From positions 1-64,000 of the forward strand of contig JAPMXV010000042.1 of the NCBI GenBank assembly GCA_026936335.1: DNA of 64,000 nucleotides, written 5' to 3'. A program made the translations under genes and the position numbers. Shown here piece after piece: positions 49,982-60,197 of this stretch. Origin of the DNA: Mantamonas sphyraenae (lineage: Eukaryota; CRuMs; Mantamonadidae). Positions within the stretch are counted from its first letter, which is position 1, and each line of letters opens with the position of its first letter. The notes below the pieces were generated by a model, which saw nothing but the letters and a program-made list of their open reading frames with translations, ran no database searches and was not told the origin of the DNA.

Positions 49982-51796
49982 TCAGCAATCCCAATCGTCT
50001 GTGTTCTTGAGCGAGGAGAGAAAGTCGCCCAGCTGATCGTCGTCGTTGTCTTCGCTTCCAATCACTGTGGGCGGGGCTTCATAGCCCATGTGGTCCACAT
50101 TCTGAGTTCCATTGGAGACCGTGTTGCCATCCTGGACGTTTGCGCTGTCTGTGCTCGTCGTAGTGGTCAAGTGATCGCCCGAGGACCAGCCGTTGTTGAT
50201 TGTTCTCCGTTTGCTGGCTCCACGCCCGCCCGTGCCGAAATCATTGGAGAGGAGCGAGAAACTGGAGCCTGAGCGAGAGCGGGAATCGATGTGGGGATTG
50301 TGTGGAGCCGGTGCGGTTGAGGCGGATGTGGATGATGTGGTGGATGGGAGCGACGAGGAGGCAGTGGACGAGGCGGCACGGGCGTCAACTATGGCCTGGA
50401 AGGCATCGGAGAGGAGGTACTCGATGGCAGCCTGGAAGGTGACGAGGTGAAATCCGAACAAGGAAGGCACAAAGGCCTCCTCCTCGGCAAAGGTGGTGAG
50501 GAAGACGAGCTCGCTGTACAGAAAGGCGACCTGAGAGTGGAGGAGGACGTGGAGGACCAGAGGAAGAAGGTCATCGGTGGCCATGGTCTGGCTCGTGCCT
50601 CCAGAGCGTGTGGCGACAGTGTCGGAGATGGCTTGCATGAAGGAGGCGAGGCAAGCGGCCTTTTCGCAGGGGGTGCAGTACAGGTCAAGCTGGTCGAGGA
50701 GGGCCACAGCTTCGTTCTGGTCACCGCGAAAGGGCTTCTCTACACCGAGATCAGCTTGGGTGACGCCCACTCGGCGGGAGGTCTCACACAGCTGGCGTAG
50801 GCGGCGGTCCGAATCGTCGTGGATGGAGCGCAGGCCCGAAAAGATTTTGCTGTGCATGGAGCCGACGACATAGGTGGCAACAACCTGCTTCAGTTGGTCG
50901 GCGAGGGCATCGCTTTCTTCGCAGGGGGCGTAGCGACTGTTGAACTGGAGGAGGGAGATGCAGGCGCGAGAGGCGAGGGTGTGGACCTTGGTGAGCACGG
51001 CGTCGGTGAAGCCTTTGACAATGACAAAGGAGTCGTTGAACTCGGCCACCTGCTGGGCAATGGCGACGAGGACTTTGGCGTTGGCCTTGTCGCGCTGAAG
51101 AAAGTCGGTGCAGGTTTGCAGCGTGCACGGGGACGGAAAGGTGAGCATGTCGTCGTCTTTGCTCTGTGCCCCCGACGAAAACATGGAAGTCAATAATGAG
51201 GAGGAGGAGGAGGAAGAGGAAGAGGAGGATGCCCCAGCAGAAGAGACGGAAGAAGCCGTGGACTTGGACGCGGTGCCGGAGCCAGAGTTGGTGACTGGTG
51301 GAGGAGGAGGAGGAGGAGGAGACTGGGGCTGCGTCGTATCCGAGCGGCCACTTGAGCAGCAGGACCTTGAACGGACGCATGTCTTCGTTGTAGAAACTCT
51401 CCTCGGCAACAACGGGCACAGGAACTTTGGAGCGATGGTTGGCAAAGCCTTCGCCCGTGACAAAGCCCTTGGTGGCCATCATGACCGTTTTGGAGCTGAG
51501 AGTGTGGAACTGGCCGAGAAAGAAGGGCGAGTCCTGTAGGATGTGGTCGTCTGCGGGGAGCATGCAACAGATGGAAACACAGCAGGGTGAGCCATAGAGA
51601 GGTGGAGGAAGTGTGGAGATGAAGGCGTGCGGTGGGGACACTTACGCAGGAGGTCCTGGGTCAGGGAAAGGGCCGCAAGAGAGGAGGCGACGGGTACGCA
51701 GACAGTGAGCAGGTCATTCTGCACACGTGTCCACAGGGACGAATCCTGGCGTAGCAAGCGGAACAGTGGATTGGTCTGCACGTCTTCTTCGTCCAT
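49982..51796 (-). CDS. VPS9-domain Rab GEF, VARP/ANKRD27-like without ankyrin repeats (one frame break)
   Basis: Exon 1 is 51646-51796 and exon 2 is 49982-51550 (intron GTAAGT...CCGCAG, phase 1). The N-terminus (DVQTNPLFRLLRQ...VCVPVASSL...ESFYNEDMRPFKVLLLKWPL) follows the order of motifs in human ANKRD27/VARP (KNPFYLAL, VLVPCKGSL, ETFYNE). The VPS9 domain follows: LYCTPCEKAACLASFM, then MATDDLLPLVLHVLLHSQ and TFQAAIEYLL, the Asp and Leu positions that engage Rab5/Rab21-type GTPases. Instead of ankyrin repeats there is a Ser/Gly-rich tail ending DQLGDFLSSLKNTDDWDC. The total is ~570 residues. Near 51310 the frame shifts by one base inside a (TCC)7 run, between YDAAPVS and PPPPVTNSG. No good intron fits, so an indel is likely. 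Confidence 0.78.
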
Positions 51797-51900
51797 GTGC
51801 GTGTGGATGTGTGGCGGGCAGGCGCGGTGGCCATGGGCAGAGCCACAGCGGAGTTGTTCCAACAGGGACGTTGTTGATTGTTGATTGTGGATGATGTCAT

Positions 51901-51918
51901 GTGTGTGTGTGTGTGTGT
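51901..51918. repeat. (GT)9 microsatellite
   Basis: Nine GT units lie in the 177-bp divergent spacer between the VPS9 gene and the LRR gene, about 55 bp upstream of the LRR start codon. This could be a length-variable promoter element. Confidence 0.85.
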
Positions 51919-51973
51919 ATCAAAGCCGTGCTGGGCACACTGGGAACCAAACGAAAGCGAGGGGCGGCTGCGG

Positions 51974-53571
51974 ATGGCATCGAAATCGCTGACCCTGAAC
52001 CAGGTGCCCAGCATGAGCCGGGAGGATGTAATGGACATGTTGGACGAGTTTGCAGCAAACAAACCAGACACGGTGGAGGAGCTGTACCTGAGCAAGTCGG
52101 GCCTGCGGAAGCTGGGCGAGTGCAGTTTGGATCGGTTCGCCTTCCTGGAAGTGCTGTACCTGAACGGCAACAAGCTGTCGCGCATCAGCGGCCTGTCCAA
52201 AAACACCGCACTGAAGAAACTGTTTGTGCAGCAAAACCGGATAAGCAGCCTGGTTGGCTCGTCGCTTGCGGAGCTGCGCTTCTTGGAGGTGCTGGGTTTG
52301 GCAAACAACAACCTGCGCGACCTGGAAAAGACCGTGGAGCAGCTGATGCACCTGCAGTACTTGCAGCGACTGAGTAGGTTCTATGAATGGCGCAGGCGGA
52401 GGGGGTGGGGGAAATGGAGGAACACACAGGAGAGCGGTATGGAGGAGCTGACGCACCGCGCGACGCTTGCTCCGTCGCCCGTGGCACAGACTTATTGGGA
52501 AACCCCGTGGCTGAAGAGGACGACTACAGGCTTTATGTGATCTGGAAGATGCCGTGGCTGCACGTGTTTGACAGGCATGGTAGGTGGTGAGCGTGAGGGG
52601 CGAGGGCAAAGCTCAGGTCGACCGTTGCGAGGATGATCTGTTCTGACGCAGACGCGCGACGACGACTACGCGCAGTGGTAACTGAGGACGAGAGACTGCT
52701 GGCAAAAGAGGTGTTTGAGGGTGTCGTGCCCAGCAGCGACAACTATGCATTTGGAACCCGTGTGCGCGAGGTAGACGACGGCCAGGGCACGCGCTTCCCA
52801 GACGTAGGCAGCAGCGCAGTGAGCCGCATGGAGAGCAGAGCTGGCGCACAGTCGGTCGGTCAGAGCCGCTATCAAGTGACAGCCAGCTCTCTGTCGATGC
52901 TGACCAAACAGGAGCGCAAGAAGTACGAGCAAGAGGAAGCCGCCGCCGAGGCTGCCCAGAAGCGCAGCGAAGAGGCACGCAAGGCACGCATGACCACGAC
53001 AGAGCTGGAGCTGGCTGAAAAAGTAGACAAGATCAAGGCACGCAAGGAACGAAAGGCACAGCGTGAAGCACAAGATGCTGCGGCCGAGGAGCAAAAGAGG
53101 CTGGCTGCAAAGGAACAGCGCAAGCAGATGAAGCCACCCCTTCCTCAGGGGTTGGACTTTTCGCAAAAGAAGGCGGCCAGCACAAAGGGAACACCAGCCA
53201 AGAAACAAACAAAGAGAAAGAAGGACAAGGACAGGAAGGAGGGAGACGAAGCCGCCGACGTCGACGACAACGACGACAATGACGACAATGATGAAGTGCG
53301 CCGCCAGCTGGCTGAGATTGCCAGCGCGTACGACGGTGACGCCTCGGCAACACGCACACAGTATTCGTTTTCGTTCAACCGCTTCGACATTGTCCCTGAT
53401 GCCGAGGAAGAGTCGGACGAGGAGGATGAGGACTTTGTCGCGCTCAAGCAAAGGCAGCTGGAAGACTCGCACTTGCAACTGGACACGGCTCTGGTGGAGG
53501 AACGAGCCAAGGAGAAGCAGCAAGAAGGCAAGCTTGTGTGGAAGACAAAGAAATTGAAAATCGCAGGCTGA
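51974..53571 (+). CDS. Leucine-rich-repeat, coiled-coil protein (LRRC72-like?)
   Basis: The exons are 51974-52373, 52490-52579 and 52652-53571, giving 469 residues. Introns are GTAGGT...CACAG (116 nt) and GTAGGT...ACGCAG (72 nt); both junctions are phase 1. Residues ~35-150 hold four to five SDS22-type LRRs (VEELYLSKSGLRKLG, LEVLYLNGNKLSRISGL, LKKLFVQQNRISSL, LEVLGLANNNLRDL). The LRR cap motif is GNPVAEEDDYRLYVIWKMPWLHVFDRHD. The rest is Glu/Lys/Ala-rich coiled coil (EQEEAAAEAAQKRSEEARKA), then a Lys-rich and an acidic segment. The cap plus DRHD...RAVVTEDER resembles cilium-associated LRRC proteins such as LRRC72, but this identification is tentative. No enzymatic domain is seen. Confidence 0.75.
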
Positions 53572-53634
53572 AGAATTCCACCGATTGTGATTGAGTCCAT
53601 CCACTTCCATCGAGTCATTGGTGCTACACTGCAA

Positions 53635-55365
53635 TCAGCGCTCGCCGCGGCGTTGAAAGGTCAGGGAGGGCGGGTTGTGAGTCATCTTGGTGCCCTCCCA
53701 GGCGTCGCGTGTGCCGCTCGTGTTTGTGGTCTTTCCCGTGAGCATGAGACGATGGTTCATGGAGCGCAGATTCCGGACGAGGTTGCGTGTCTGGTGGAGC
53801 CTTTGGGCTCGCACGCCGAGGGTTGCAGCCTTGCCTCCGCGGCGAGTGCGGCGTCCGTTGATCTGTGCGTCCACAAACGCGGTGATGTAGGTGGGATCGA
53901 TGTACTTGCCAGTGAGGTGCTCGACGAGCTGAGATGCATAGTCGCGGCAGTCTGACGAGCCCAGCTCGTAGATGCGGAAGCGTGTGTTGAAACGCTTGAT
54001 GTCGTCCAGCGTGGCCGAGGAGTAGCCCACAAAGGCCCACTCTTGCGGATTGAGCGCGTCAAACTGTACAATGGCCTTCTCGGCGCCGTGGAGCTTTGTA
54101 AAGTCGCCCGCTCCCTCGGGCATAAAGTCAAAGGAGCGCACGCGGGCCCCTTTGAGCGAAGCCGTGCCGGCGAGCATCCCCTGACCCTGTGAGGCCACGT
54201 CTATGCTTCCCGCAGGAGGAACGTGGTCGTCCGCAGGTGTATTGAGCTCAATGACGTTGACGCCGACGTGTTCGATGCCCAGCGAGCGAAGGAAGTTTGC
54301 GCTTCGCAGCGAGCCAATTGGGCGTCGGGCCACAAAGACCATGAGGTTTGGCTTGCCCGGCAATTCAGGGGCGCTAAACGAGTCTGGCAACGGAGAGGAC
54401 CAGATGAGGGGCGCAGCGACGCGACCGAGGTTGCGTAGGGGGCCAGAGAGCCTTCGGTCGAACCACCAGCGGCGGCTTACGTCTTCAGCGAGCTCGTCCT
54501 CTGCGCTGGCGGCCTGAGCAGGGAGTGGAGGCGCGTCAGAGGGACGTTCCTTGGCAGCTTGTTCATGAATCCACTGGCGGGTGATGTCAAACATGAAGCG
54601 AGCGGGAGTGAGGAGGTCTGGTGGCTCAATAGTGCTGCGCACGGGCACCTGGCCACCGTTCTTGTCTTTGTGGTCGTGTTTGTCGTCATCATCGTCATCG
54701 TCGGCCCACCAACTGAGCCAAGAGGCGGCCACGGGACGGTTGTAGGGGTTTTCGGGCGCCTGGAGCCCCTTGGCAGGGTCCCGCTGCAGATTGAGGGTGA
54801 CACAAGGATTCTGCAACAGGCCGCTGTCCATGTGCAGGTGCGTGCGCAGGAGGACGGAGCGGGAACTGGGGGCGGTGTGGCCGCCGGCGTCTGTTTGGAG
54901 GGTGTTTGTGATGGACGGTGCGTGCACACGTTGCACGCAGTTGTAGTGGTGAGCTGGTTCCCGGGTCCAGACGCAGGAGTGCGGCGTGGTGACAAGCTCG
55001 ATGACCTTGTCGTCTTTAAGGGCGGGCACATGACCCAGGGCCTGTTGCAACCAGCGCCACATGCCCGGGTGAGACTGCTTGGCCGGTAGGGCAGCCTGTT
55101 CCTTGGGTGCCGGCTGCGAGGGCGTTTGCACCTGCCTCTGCGTGATAACCACCGGTGGCGAACTGCGCTCGTCAAGGTCCAAGGGCAGGGCCGTATCATC
55201 GCCATGCCAGGGACCAAACACAGACGCGAGCAGCGACGAGATCGAGGAGGTTTCGTCGTCCCTCTGGTGCGGTTGTTTGTCGCCGTTAGTCCCTGGCTCG
55301 TCGGCAAGGAGCACACGCGTGGCCTGCACAGGTGAGGCTAGGGAACGAGATCTTCGCAGAAGCAT
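53635..55365 (-). CDS. Unrecognised protein with possible mitochondrial presequence and permuted papain-like motifs
   Basis: A single exon of 576 residues from the ATG at 55365. The N-terminus MLLRRSRSLASPVQATRVLL is basic and free of acidic residues, like a mitochondrial presequence. The middle is low-complexity with an Asp run (WWADDDDDDDKHDHKDKNG). The conserved-looking part is ~345-530: LMVFVARRPIGSLRSANFLR, GIEHVGVNVIEL, and later YELGSSDCRDYASQLVEHLTGK. A His in a beta strand preceding a Cys at the start of a helix is the order found in circularly permuted papain-like (LRAT/PPPDE-type) hydrolases, so a thiol hydrolase is possible. I could not assign a family, and the catalytic reading is inference from residue order alone. 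Confidence 0.6.
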   Translation of the reverse strand: MLLRRSRSLASPVQATRVLLADEPGTNGDKQPHQRDDETSSISSLLASVFGPWHGDDTALPLDLDERSSPPVVITQRQVQTPSQPAPKEQAALPAKQSHPGMWRWLQQALGHVPALKDDKVIELVTTPHSCVWTREPAHHYNCVQRVHAPSITNTLQTDAGGHTAPSSRSVLLRTHLHMDSGLLQNPCVTLNLQRDPAKGLQAPENPYNRPVAASWLSWWADDDDDDDKHDHKDKNGGQVPVRSTIEPPDLLTPARFMFDITRQWIHEQAAKERPSDAPPLPAQAASAEDELAEDVSRRWWFDRRLSGPLRNLGRVAAPLIWSSPLPDSFSAPELPGKPNLMVFVARRPIGSLRSANFLRSLGIEHVGVNVIELNTPADDHVPPAGSIDVASQGQGMLAGTASLKGARVRSFDFMPEGAGDFTKLHGAEKAIVQFDALNPQEWAFVGYSSATLDDIKRFNTRFRIYELGSSDCRDYASQLVEHLTGKYIDPTYITAFVDAQINGRRTRRGGKAATLGVRAQRLHQTRNLVRNLRSMNHRLMLTGKTTNTSGTRDAWEGTKMTHNPPSLTFQRRGER

Positions 55366-55477
55366 CCAATGAAGATGTGCGTCGGTTTGGGAGTGCAAAG
55401 AAAGGGGATTGTTGCAGTGCGACAACTGGCGCCCGGCCGTCAACAACAAACGTTAGGAACGCCAGGAACGGCTCCAC

Positions 55478-58348
55478 ATGGCGGAGGAAGACACACTGGC
55501 CCTATTGGGCGAATTGGATGCGCTAGAGGCAGACGTGCGCAAGTCGATGATGCCAAGCGACGACATGCTGGCAGAGCTTGACCACCTTGTGGAGGAGACC
55601 GAGCACGAACTGGGCCTGGACAGGGCGAGCGAGACAAGCACGTCACACGAGAACAACGACACGCAGGGTGTACAGCCCAGTGGCGAGGAGAATGCGGAGG
55701 AGCAGGACGGAGATGTGGTGGGGCGCGTGAACACTCGTACGCGCAAAATGTCCGAGCACACGGGAGCCAGTGTACCGGACATGACACACATGGGCTCGTT
55801 CCTGGGATTCAAGGGCTTCTCTGGAGTCAAGGTCGACACGGCGCCGACGGGCAACACTCCACAGGGCACGGGGGGAGGCTTCCTTGGATCAAGCCCTCTT
55901 TTCAAGATGCTCTCCTCGGCAGAAAGCGCGTCACCAGCAGGCGTGCCGACGATGGTGTTGCCTCAGGAAGACGATCGACGACACACCATGGGCAACATGC
56001 GCGATTTGACGAGCGACGACAGGCCGCATCTGGTGCGAGCGAGCGGAGGGAGCAGTCGAAAGAGTAGGTCGGGGCAGCATCTGACAGTGGGCGGCGACAA
56101 CGACTCGTCCAACAAGCGGCGCTCGGTGCACGGAGAGCTGAGCATCAGTCACAGTGCACGGTTGAAGAGCGAAGCCAATCGCAAGCGGTAGGAGCAACAG
56201 CAGATGATGGAGGAGCACAGGCGTAGGCGAGAGGCTGAGGAACGAGAACAACACAGGCTGCCTTCGTACCAGCTGTCGGGCGAAGCCCATCGCAACAGCA
56301 TCGACGGGAACTCGAGCAAGCGCAACAGGCGAGGCTCGTCAGACAGCCAACGCAGTGGTGGCCATGGGCCAAGCGCAGGTGGAGATTCGTCTCGGGGTAC
56401 AGCAGGCGGTGAAGTGGACGACGACGACGACGACGAGGGGGCCTGCTGCTCTTGTCTGGGCTGCCGCAGCCGCGAAGACCTGTACTTTCATCCCATCTAC
56501 AAGTACTTGAACCTGAACTTTTGGTTCTTTGTAAGCGGCCTTGTGTCGTTGGTGCTTGTGCGGCTGTTTCTGGCGTACAACAAAGACCGCAGCCAGTTTA
56601 CGGTGGCCACAGCGCTGTACCAGGCGCTTGTGTACCTGATCATGAGTGTGCTTGAGGTCCAGGCGCTGTGGCAGCCATGGTTCGAGGCGTACCCGGACTT
56701 TTTCCCCATGCGACGCCAGCGCAAGATTCTGATGTCGTACAACGTGTATGCACTGGTGCAGACAGTGGTTGTGCTTGTGCTGACGCTGTCATCCGTGACC
56801 AGTACGTCAACGGCGGCGGCGGCGGAGAGCAGGATGGCGTTCTTCTGGTACTTGATGATTGTGTACATGCTTGACTATGTGCTGCGCTTCGCCGTTCCGT
56901 TCTTTTTGGTGCGTCACTGGCTGAAGCGCAACGACCGGGGCAGTGACGACCCGTTGTGGGACGAGCGTATGGCGCTGGCCGCACGCAAGTCGAAACGCAT
57001 GTCGAAGCGCAAATCGAAGCGGATGTCCATGCGCAGGCGTACCGATGCACACTTTGTGTCGGACATGCTGCTGGAGGAAGAGGAAGAGGACGAGGAAGAT
57101 GAGCAGGATGGGTACAAGGTGCGCGGGGCAGACGGAAAGTGGCGATCGCGCTCCGGATGCATGGGAAGATACGTGACCGCGCCGTGTATGCGCTGGTCGT
57201 CTGCGGTGGTCATGTTTGTGCTTGTCCTGCTGGCGGTGGCGATTGTGTACTACACACACTTTGCCACGGGGGATCGGCGACTGGACCCGAGACTGGTTAC
57301 CATTCCGCTGCTGCTGCCCTACACGGTGTTGACCTTTTTCATGCGCAGCACACACTCCAACCCAGACATGGCTTCCATCATATATGTGTCGTTCGTGCTG
57401 CACCACATGGAGTACATTGTGGTCATTTGCGGGGAGTTTGTCTCGTACCTGCGCCAGGGCGAAACCTTGGCCAATGTGGGCCACGTCACCCTAATGATTG
57501 TTGCCCTGTACGTGCTGAAGCGCACCGTGAAGCGGGTCATCAAGTGCAACGTGCGCTCGCCGCAGGCGATGAAGCTCATGTTTCCGCTGCAGTTCCTGGA
57601 AGACTTTGTGGTCAACCTGATCTTTCTGGAGGCCGGCACAGGGTTTACATTCCAGTTCTTTGTGCTCATTGTGCTGAACGCCGTGCGACAGCTGCTGCGC
57701 GACACGGCGACGGTGAAGGAGGCGTACTGGTACGTGACAAACAAGCGCTTCCCGATCGAGAAGCGGCGGCTGTCGCTGGAGAGGAGGCTGATCCTGACGC
57801 AGCAGAGCATGGTGAGCGAGTGGGTGTGCGTGGTGGGCACACCTGTGCTTGTGCTCATGGACAAGCTGATGAACAAGCTGGGCATCGGCGTTCCGAGCGT
57901 GTCGCAGGCCGTGGCCGACAACGCCTTGGTGCAAATGATCATTGCCTACCTGGTGCTGATTGTATGCCAAGTGTTTGTGCACTTTGTGACGCGGCGTTTG
58001 TTGGAACACAAGCTGGCGTCGTTCCGACAGCACATTCTGCCGATGCGCGAGAGCGAGGCCGAAGAAGAGGTGGCCAGCTTCCGATCGCGCAGCTCACAGC
58101 CGCTGCTTGCAGAATCACCGGGCGACCGGTTCACCATGTCGGGCAAGGTGGATGTGGAGGAGTTTGTGCACTTTGACCCCATGAGCGACATGCCGGCGTA
58201 TTGGCACAAGAACATGCACTGGTTTGTAAGCATGGTCATGCTGATCCTTGTCGTTGCCGTGCCTGTGCTCGCCGAGCGCTTGGACTCCTCCAACCAGCAT
58301 GTGCGTGACCCTGTGAGCCTGATGGACCTCGTAGAGGGGCTTGGATGA
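55478..58348 (+). CDS. Multi-spanning membrane protein, paralogue of the convergent gene (in-frame TAG or intron)
   Basis: One reading frame runs from 55478 to 58348 and is interrupted only by a TAG at 56189-56191. The N-terminal ~235 residues are acidic, low-complexity and cytosolic. After the TAG comes an Arg/Glu-rich stretch, then a CCSCLGC cluster and about ten hydrophobic helices (first FWFFVSGLVSLVLVRLFLAY). A charged loop with repeated KSKRMSKRKSKRMS follows. Conserved with its neighbour on the other strand are RRLILTQQSMVSEWVCVVGTP, the TxPLL motif before a soluble loop, and a final helix. It is about 955 residues if the TAG is read through, or 933 if bases 56188-56256 are an intron. 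No known transporter or channel family is recognised. The stop codon lies inside the 3' coding end of the convergent paralogue. Confidence 0.72.
56188..56256 (+). other. In-frame TAG / possible 69-nt exonic intron
   Basis: The segment starts GTAGGA and ends AACACAG, is exactly 69 nt, and its removal joins CG to G in frame (phase 2), deleting the TAG. Against an intron: it is purine-rich with no pyrimidine tract, and it encodes a protein-like EQQQMMEEHRRRREAEEREQ. Alternatives are a nonsense change or sequencing error, or stop readthrough. Confidence 0.5.
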
Positions 58349-60143
58349 TCGAGCGTGGCATGTGGCATGCGCTGTGCTGGTCTGTCACCGGGGACTGGTC
58401 GCTTCGGAGCAGCGCCGTGATGGTTGCCGCGCGGCCGAGGCTGCTGCGGCGGGCATAGAAGGACACAATGGACAGCACAAAGTAGCCTGCGAGAAATGAG
58501 GCCGTCTTGGTGAAGAACGTCTGCATCGCCCAGAAATCAAAAATTTCGTCCGTGTGGCTCCACCTCAGGAACTCGCGCATGTCCAGCATCGACTCGGCGG
58601 TGAAGATGTCACCGCGGGAGCGACGGAGAAGCGGTTGCGTGGACACGTTTGTGGGCGCGGAGGAAGAGGGAAGGCGAAGCGACTCTGGGACAACAGTGGC
58701 CACAAACGAGGCAATGCGGCGGTTGAGAGCCCAGGTGACCAGCGATTCGGTGAACACTTGGAAGAGAACAAGGATGAGCGTAGAGATGAGCACATGGTTG
58801 AGGATGGATGCGTTGTCCGCAGGAAGGAGGGCAAGGCGAGGCAGGCCGAGGAGCGACCAAAAGGAATCCATGAACACAAGCAGTGGAGCAGCCAGGACAG
58901 ACACCATCTCGGCCACAAGGGAGATTTGTGTGAGGATGACGCGGCGGCGCAGGCTGTTCTTGCGTTTCAAGGGGGACTCGGGTTTGCCCTTGCGCAGGAG
59001 CAGCTTGAGAAGGTCACGCTGCAGATGGGTGTGCCTCAGAAAGTGGCGCAGGGTCTTGAGGAGGAGCACGACAAACCAGGTGACTGAGAGGTTGGTGGTG
59101 GTGAGGAAGCAAAACGTGAGCAGCAGGTCCTCGATCATGATGGGGAAGAACAGCAGTCGGAGGGCCGAGAGAGGGTAGTTTCGCACGATAAGGCGCTTGA
59201 TGACATGCTTTTGCCCCCAAAAGTAGGCGACGACGAGGATGGGGACCCATGGCGAGTCGGAATGGTTCGCAAAGGCTTCGACCGCCGTGTTGGCCACAAA
59301 CGGCTGGGAGTCTGTGATGAAGCTGAGAAAACACTGTACGGTGAGATCAGCGACCAGGTCTTGCGTGCCTGCATCGGCCTGTGCGTCGCGTGGTGTTTCA
59401 CGCGGTTGAATGAAAAAGCCAAACACCCCAAACGGGATCACCAGGATGCCCAGGGCGACCCACGAGACCACAAAGATGTCCTTCTGGGACTGTGCCATGA
59501 CGTTGATGATGATGGCTGTGATGAAGAAGGTCCCGAGAATGCCCATGCCGGCTCGACTGCAGCGAAGCAGATCACGTCTCCCACGCTCCATCAATGACCA
59601 GGCGATGATGCCCATGGGGGCGGCGTACCGCACAATCAGACCCAACACGCTGTAAACCATGGCGAACAAGGCCTTCTGTCGATGCAGCTCGTCGTCGTTG
59701 CTTGCAAAGGCCCCAACGGCAAACACTGCTTGTCCGGCGAGGAGAACGACGTTGAGAGAGTTGATGAGCAGCAAGAGCTTGAATTGTAGCGGGCGGCCCA
59801 TCCAGGAGTTTGCGTCGAAGTACGGTGCAAGGAGGACCAGGGAGCGGAAGATTTGGGAGATGAGGAGGAGCAAGAGTGTGTAGCCAATCATGTCGACGGC
59901 CCTGTGCTCAATGTCCTGGTCAGAGGGCAAACTTTTGGTGAGAATCAGAGGAAGAAGCCCACCAAGTACGGTCCACGCGAGGACCTGGCTGTACAGACGC
60001 GCACGAAGGGCGATTGTTCCCCAGATTGTGTCGTTGTCATTCTGACGAAGAGCTTCCATCAAGAGCTTCACGGGGTCTTGCTCCTGCGGTGTATCCTCCT
60101 CGTTTGGCATCATCAGCTCCTCCTCCAGAGAAGGGCTTGTCAT
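58236..60143 (-). CDS. Multi-spanning membrane protein, paralogue of the convergent upstream gene
   Basis: A single exon of 635 residues. After an acidic N-terminus there are about ten hydrophobic helices (LYSQVLAWTVLGGLLPLIL, IGYTLLLLLISQIFRSLVLL and onward). Matching its convergent neighbour at the same relative positions are LRRRVILTQISLVAEMVSVLAAP with LLVFMDSFWSLLG, STQPLLRRSRGDIFTAES, and a final helix followed by YARRSS. It lacks the long basic/acidic loops of the partner. The last ~38 codons run antisense through the coding end of the partner (113 bp overlap); they are Ser/Arg/Gly-rich and may be poorly constrained. Function is unknown. It starts 54 bp after the stop of the EVH1-PH-SH3 gene on the same strand, a very tight tandem spacing. 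Confidence 0.75.
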   Translation of the reverse strand: MTSPSLEEELMMPNEEDTPQEQDPVKLLMEALRQNDNDTIWGTIALRARLYSQVLAWTVLGGLLPLILTKSLPSDQDIEHRAVDMIGYTLLLLLISQIFRSLVLLAPYFDANSWMGRPLQFKLLLLINSLNVVLLAGQAVFAVGAFASNDDELHRQKALFAMVYSVLGLIVRYAAPMGIIAWSLMERGRRDLLRCSRAGMGILGTFFITAIIINVMAQSQKDIFVVSWVALGILVIPFGVFGFFIQPRETPRDAQADAGTQDLVADLTVQCFLSFITDSQPFVANTAVEAFANHSDSPWVPILVVAYFWGQKHVIKRLIVRNYPLSALRLLFFPIMIEDLLLTFCFLTTTNLSVTWFVVLLLKTLRHFLRHTHLQRDLLKLLLRKGKPESPLKRKNSLRRRVILTQISLVAEMVSVLAAPLLVFMDSFWSLLGLPRLALLPADNASILNHVLISTLILVLFQVFTESLVTWALNRRIASFVATVVPESLRLPSSSAPTNVSTQPLLRRSRGDIFTAESMLDMREFLRWSHTDEIFDFWAMQTFFTKTASFLAGYFVLSIVSFYARRSSLGRAATITALLRSDQSPVTDQHSACHMPRSIIQAPLRGPSGSQGHAHAGWRSPSARRAQARQRQGSA

Positions 60144-60197
60144 GTTGCGGGGGACGAGAAAACGTGCGATTTTGTTTTTGATTGTGGAGCGCAGTGC

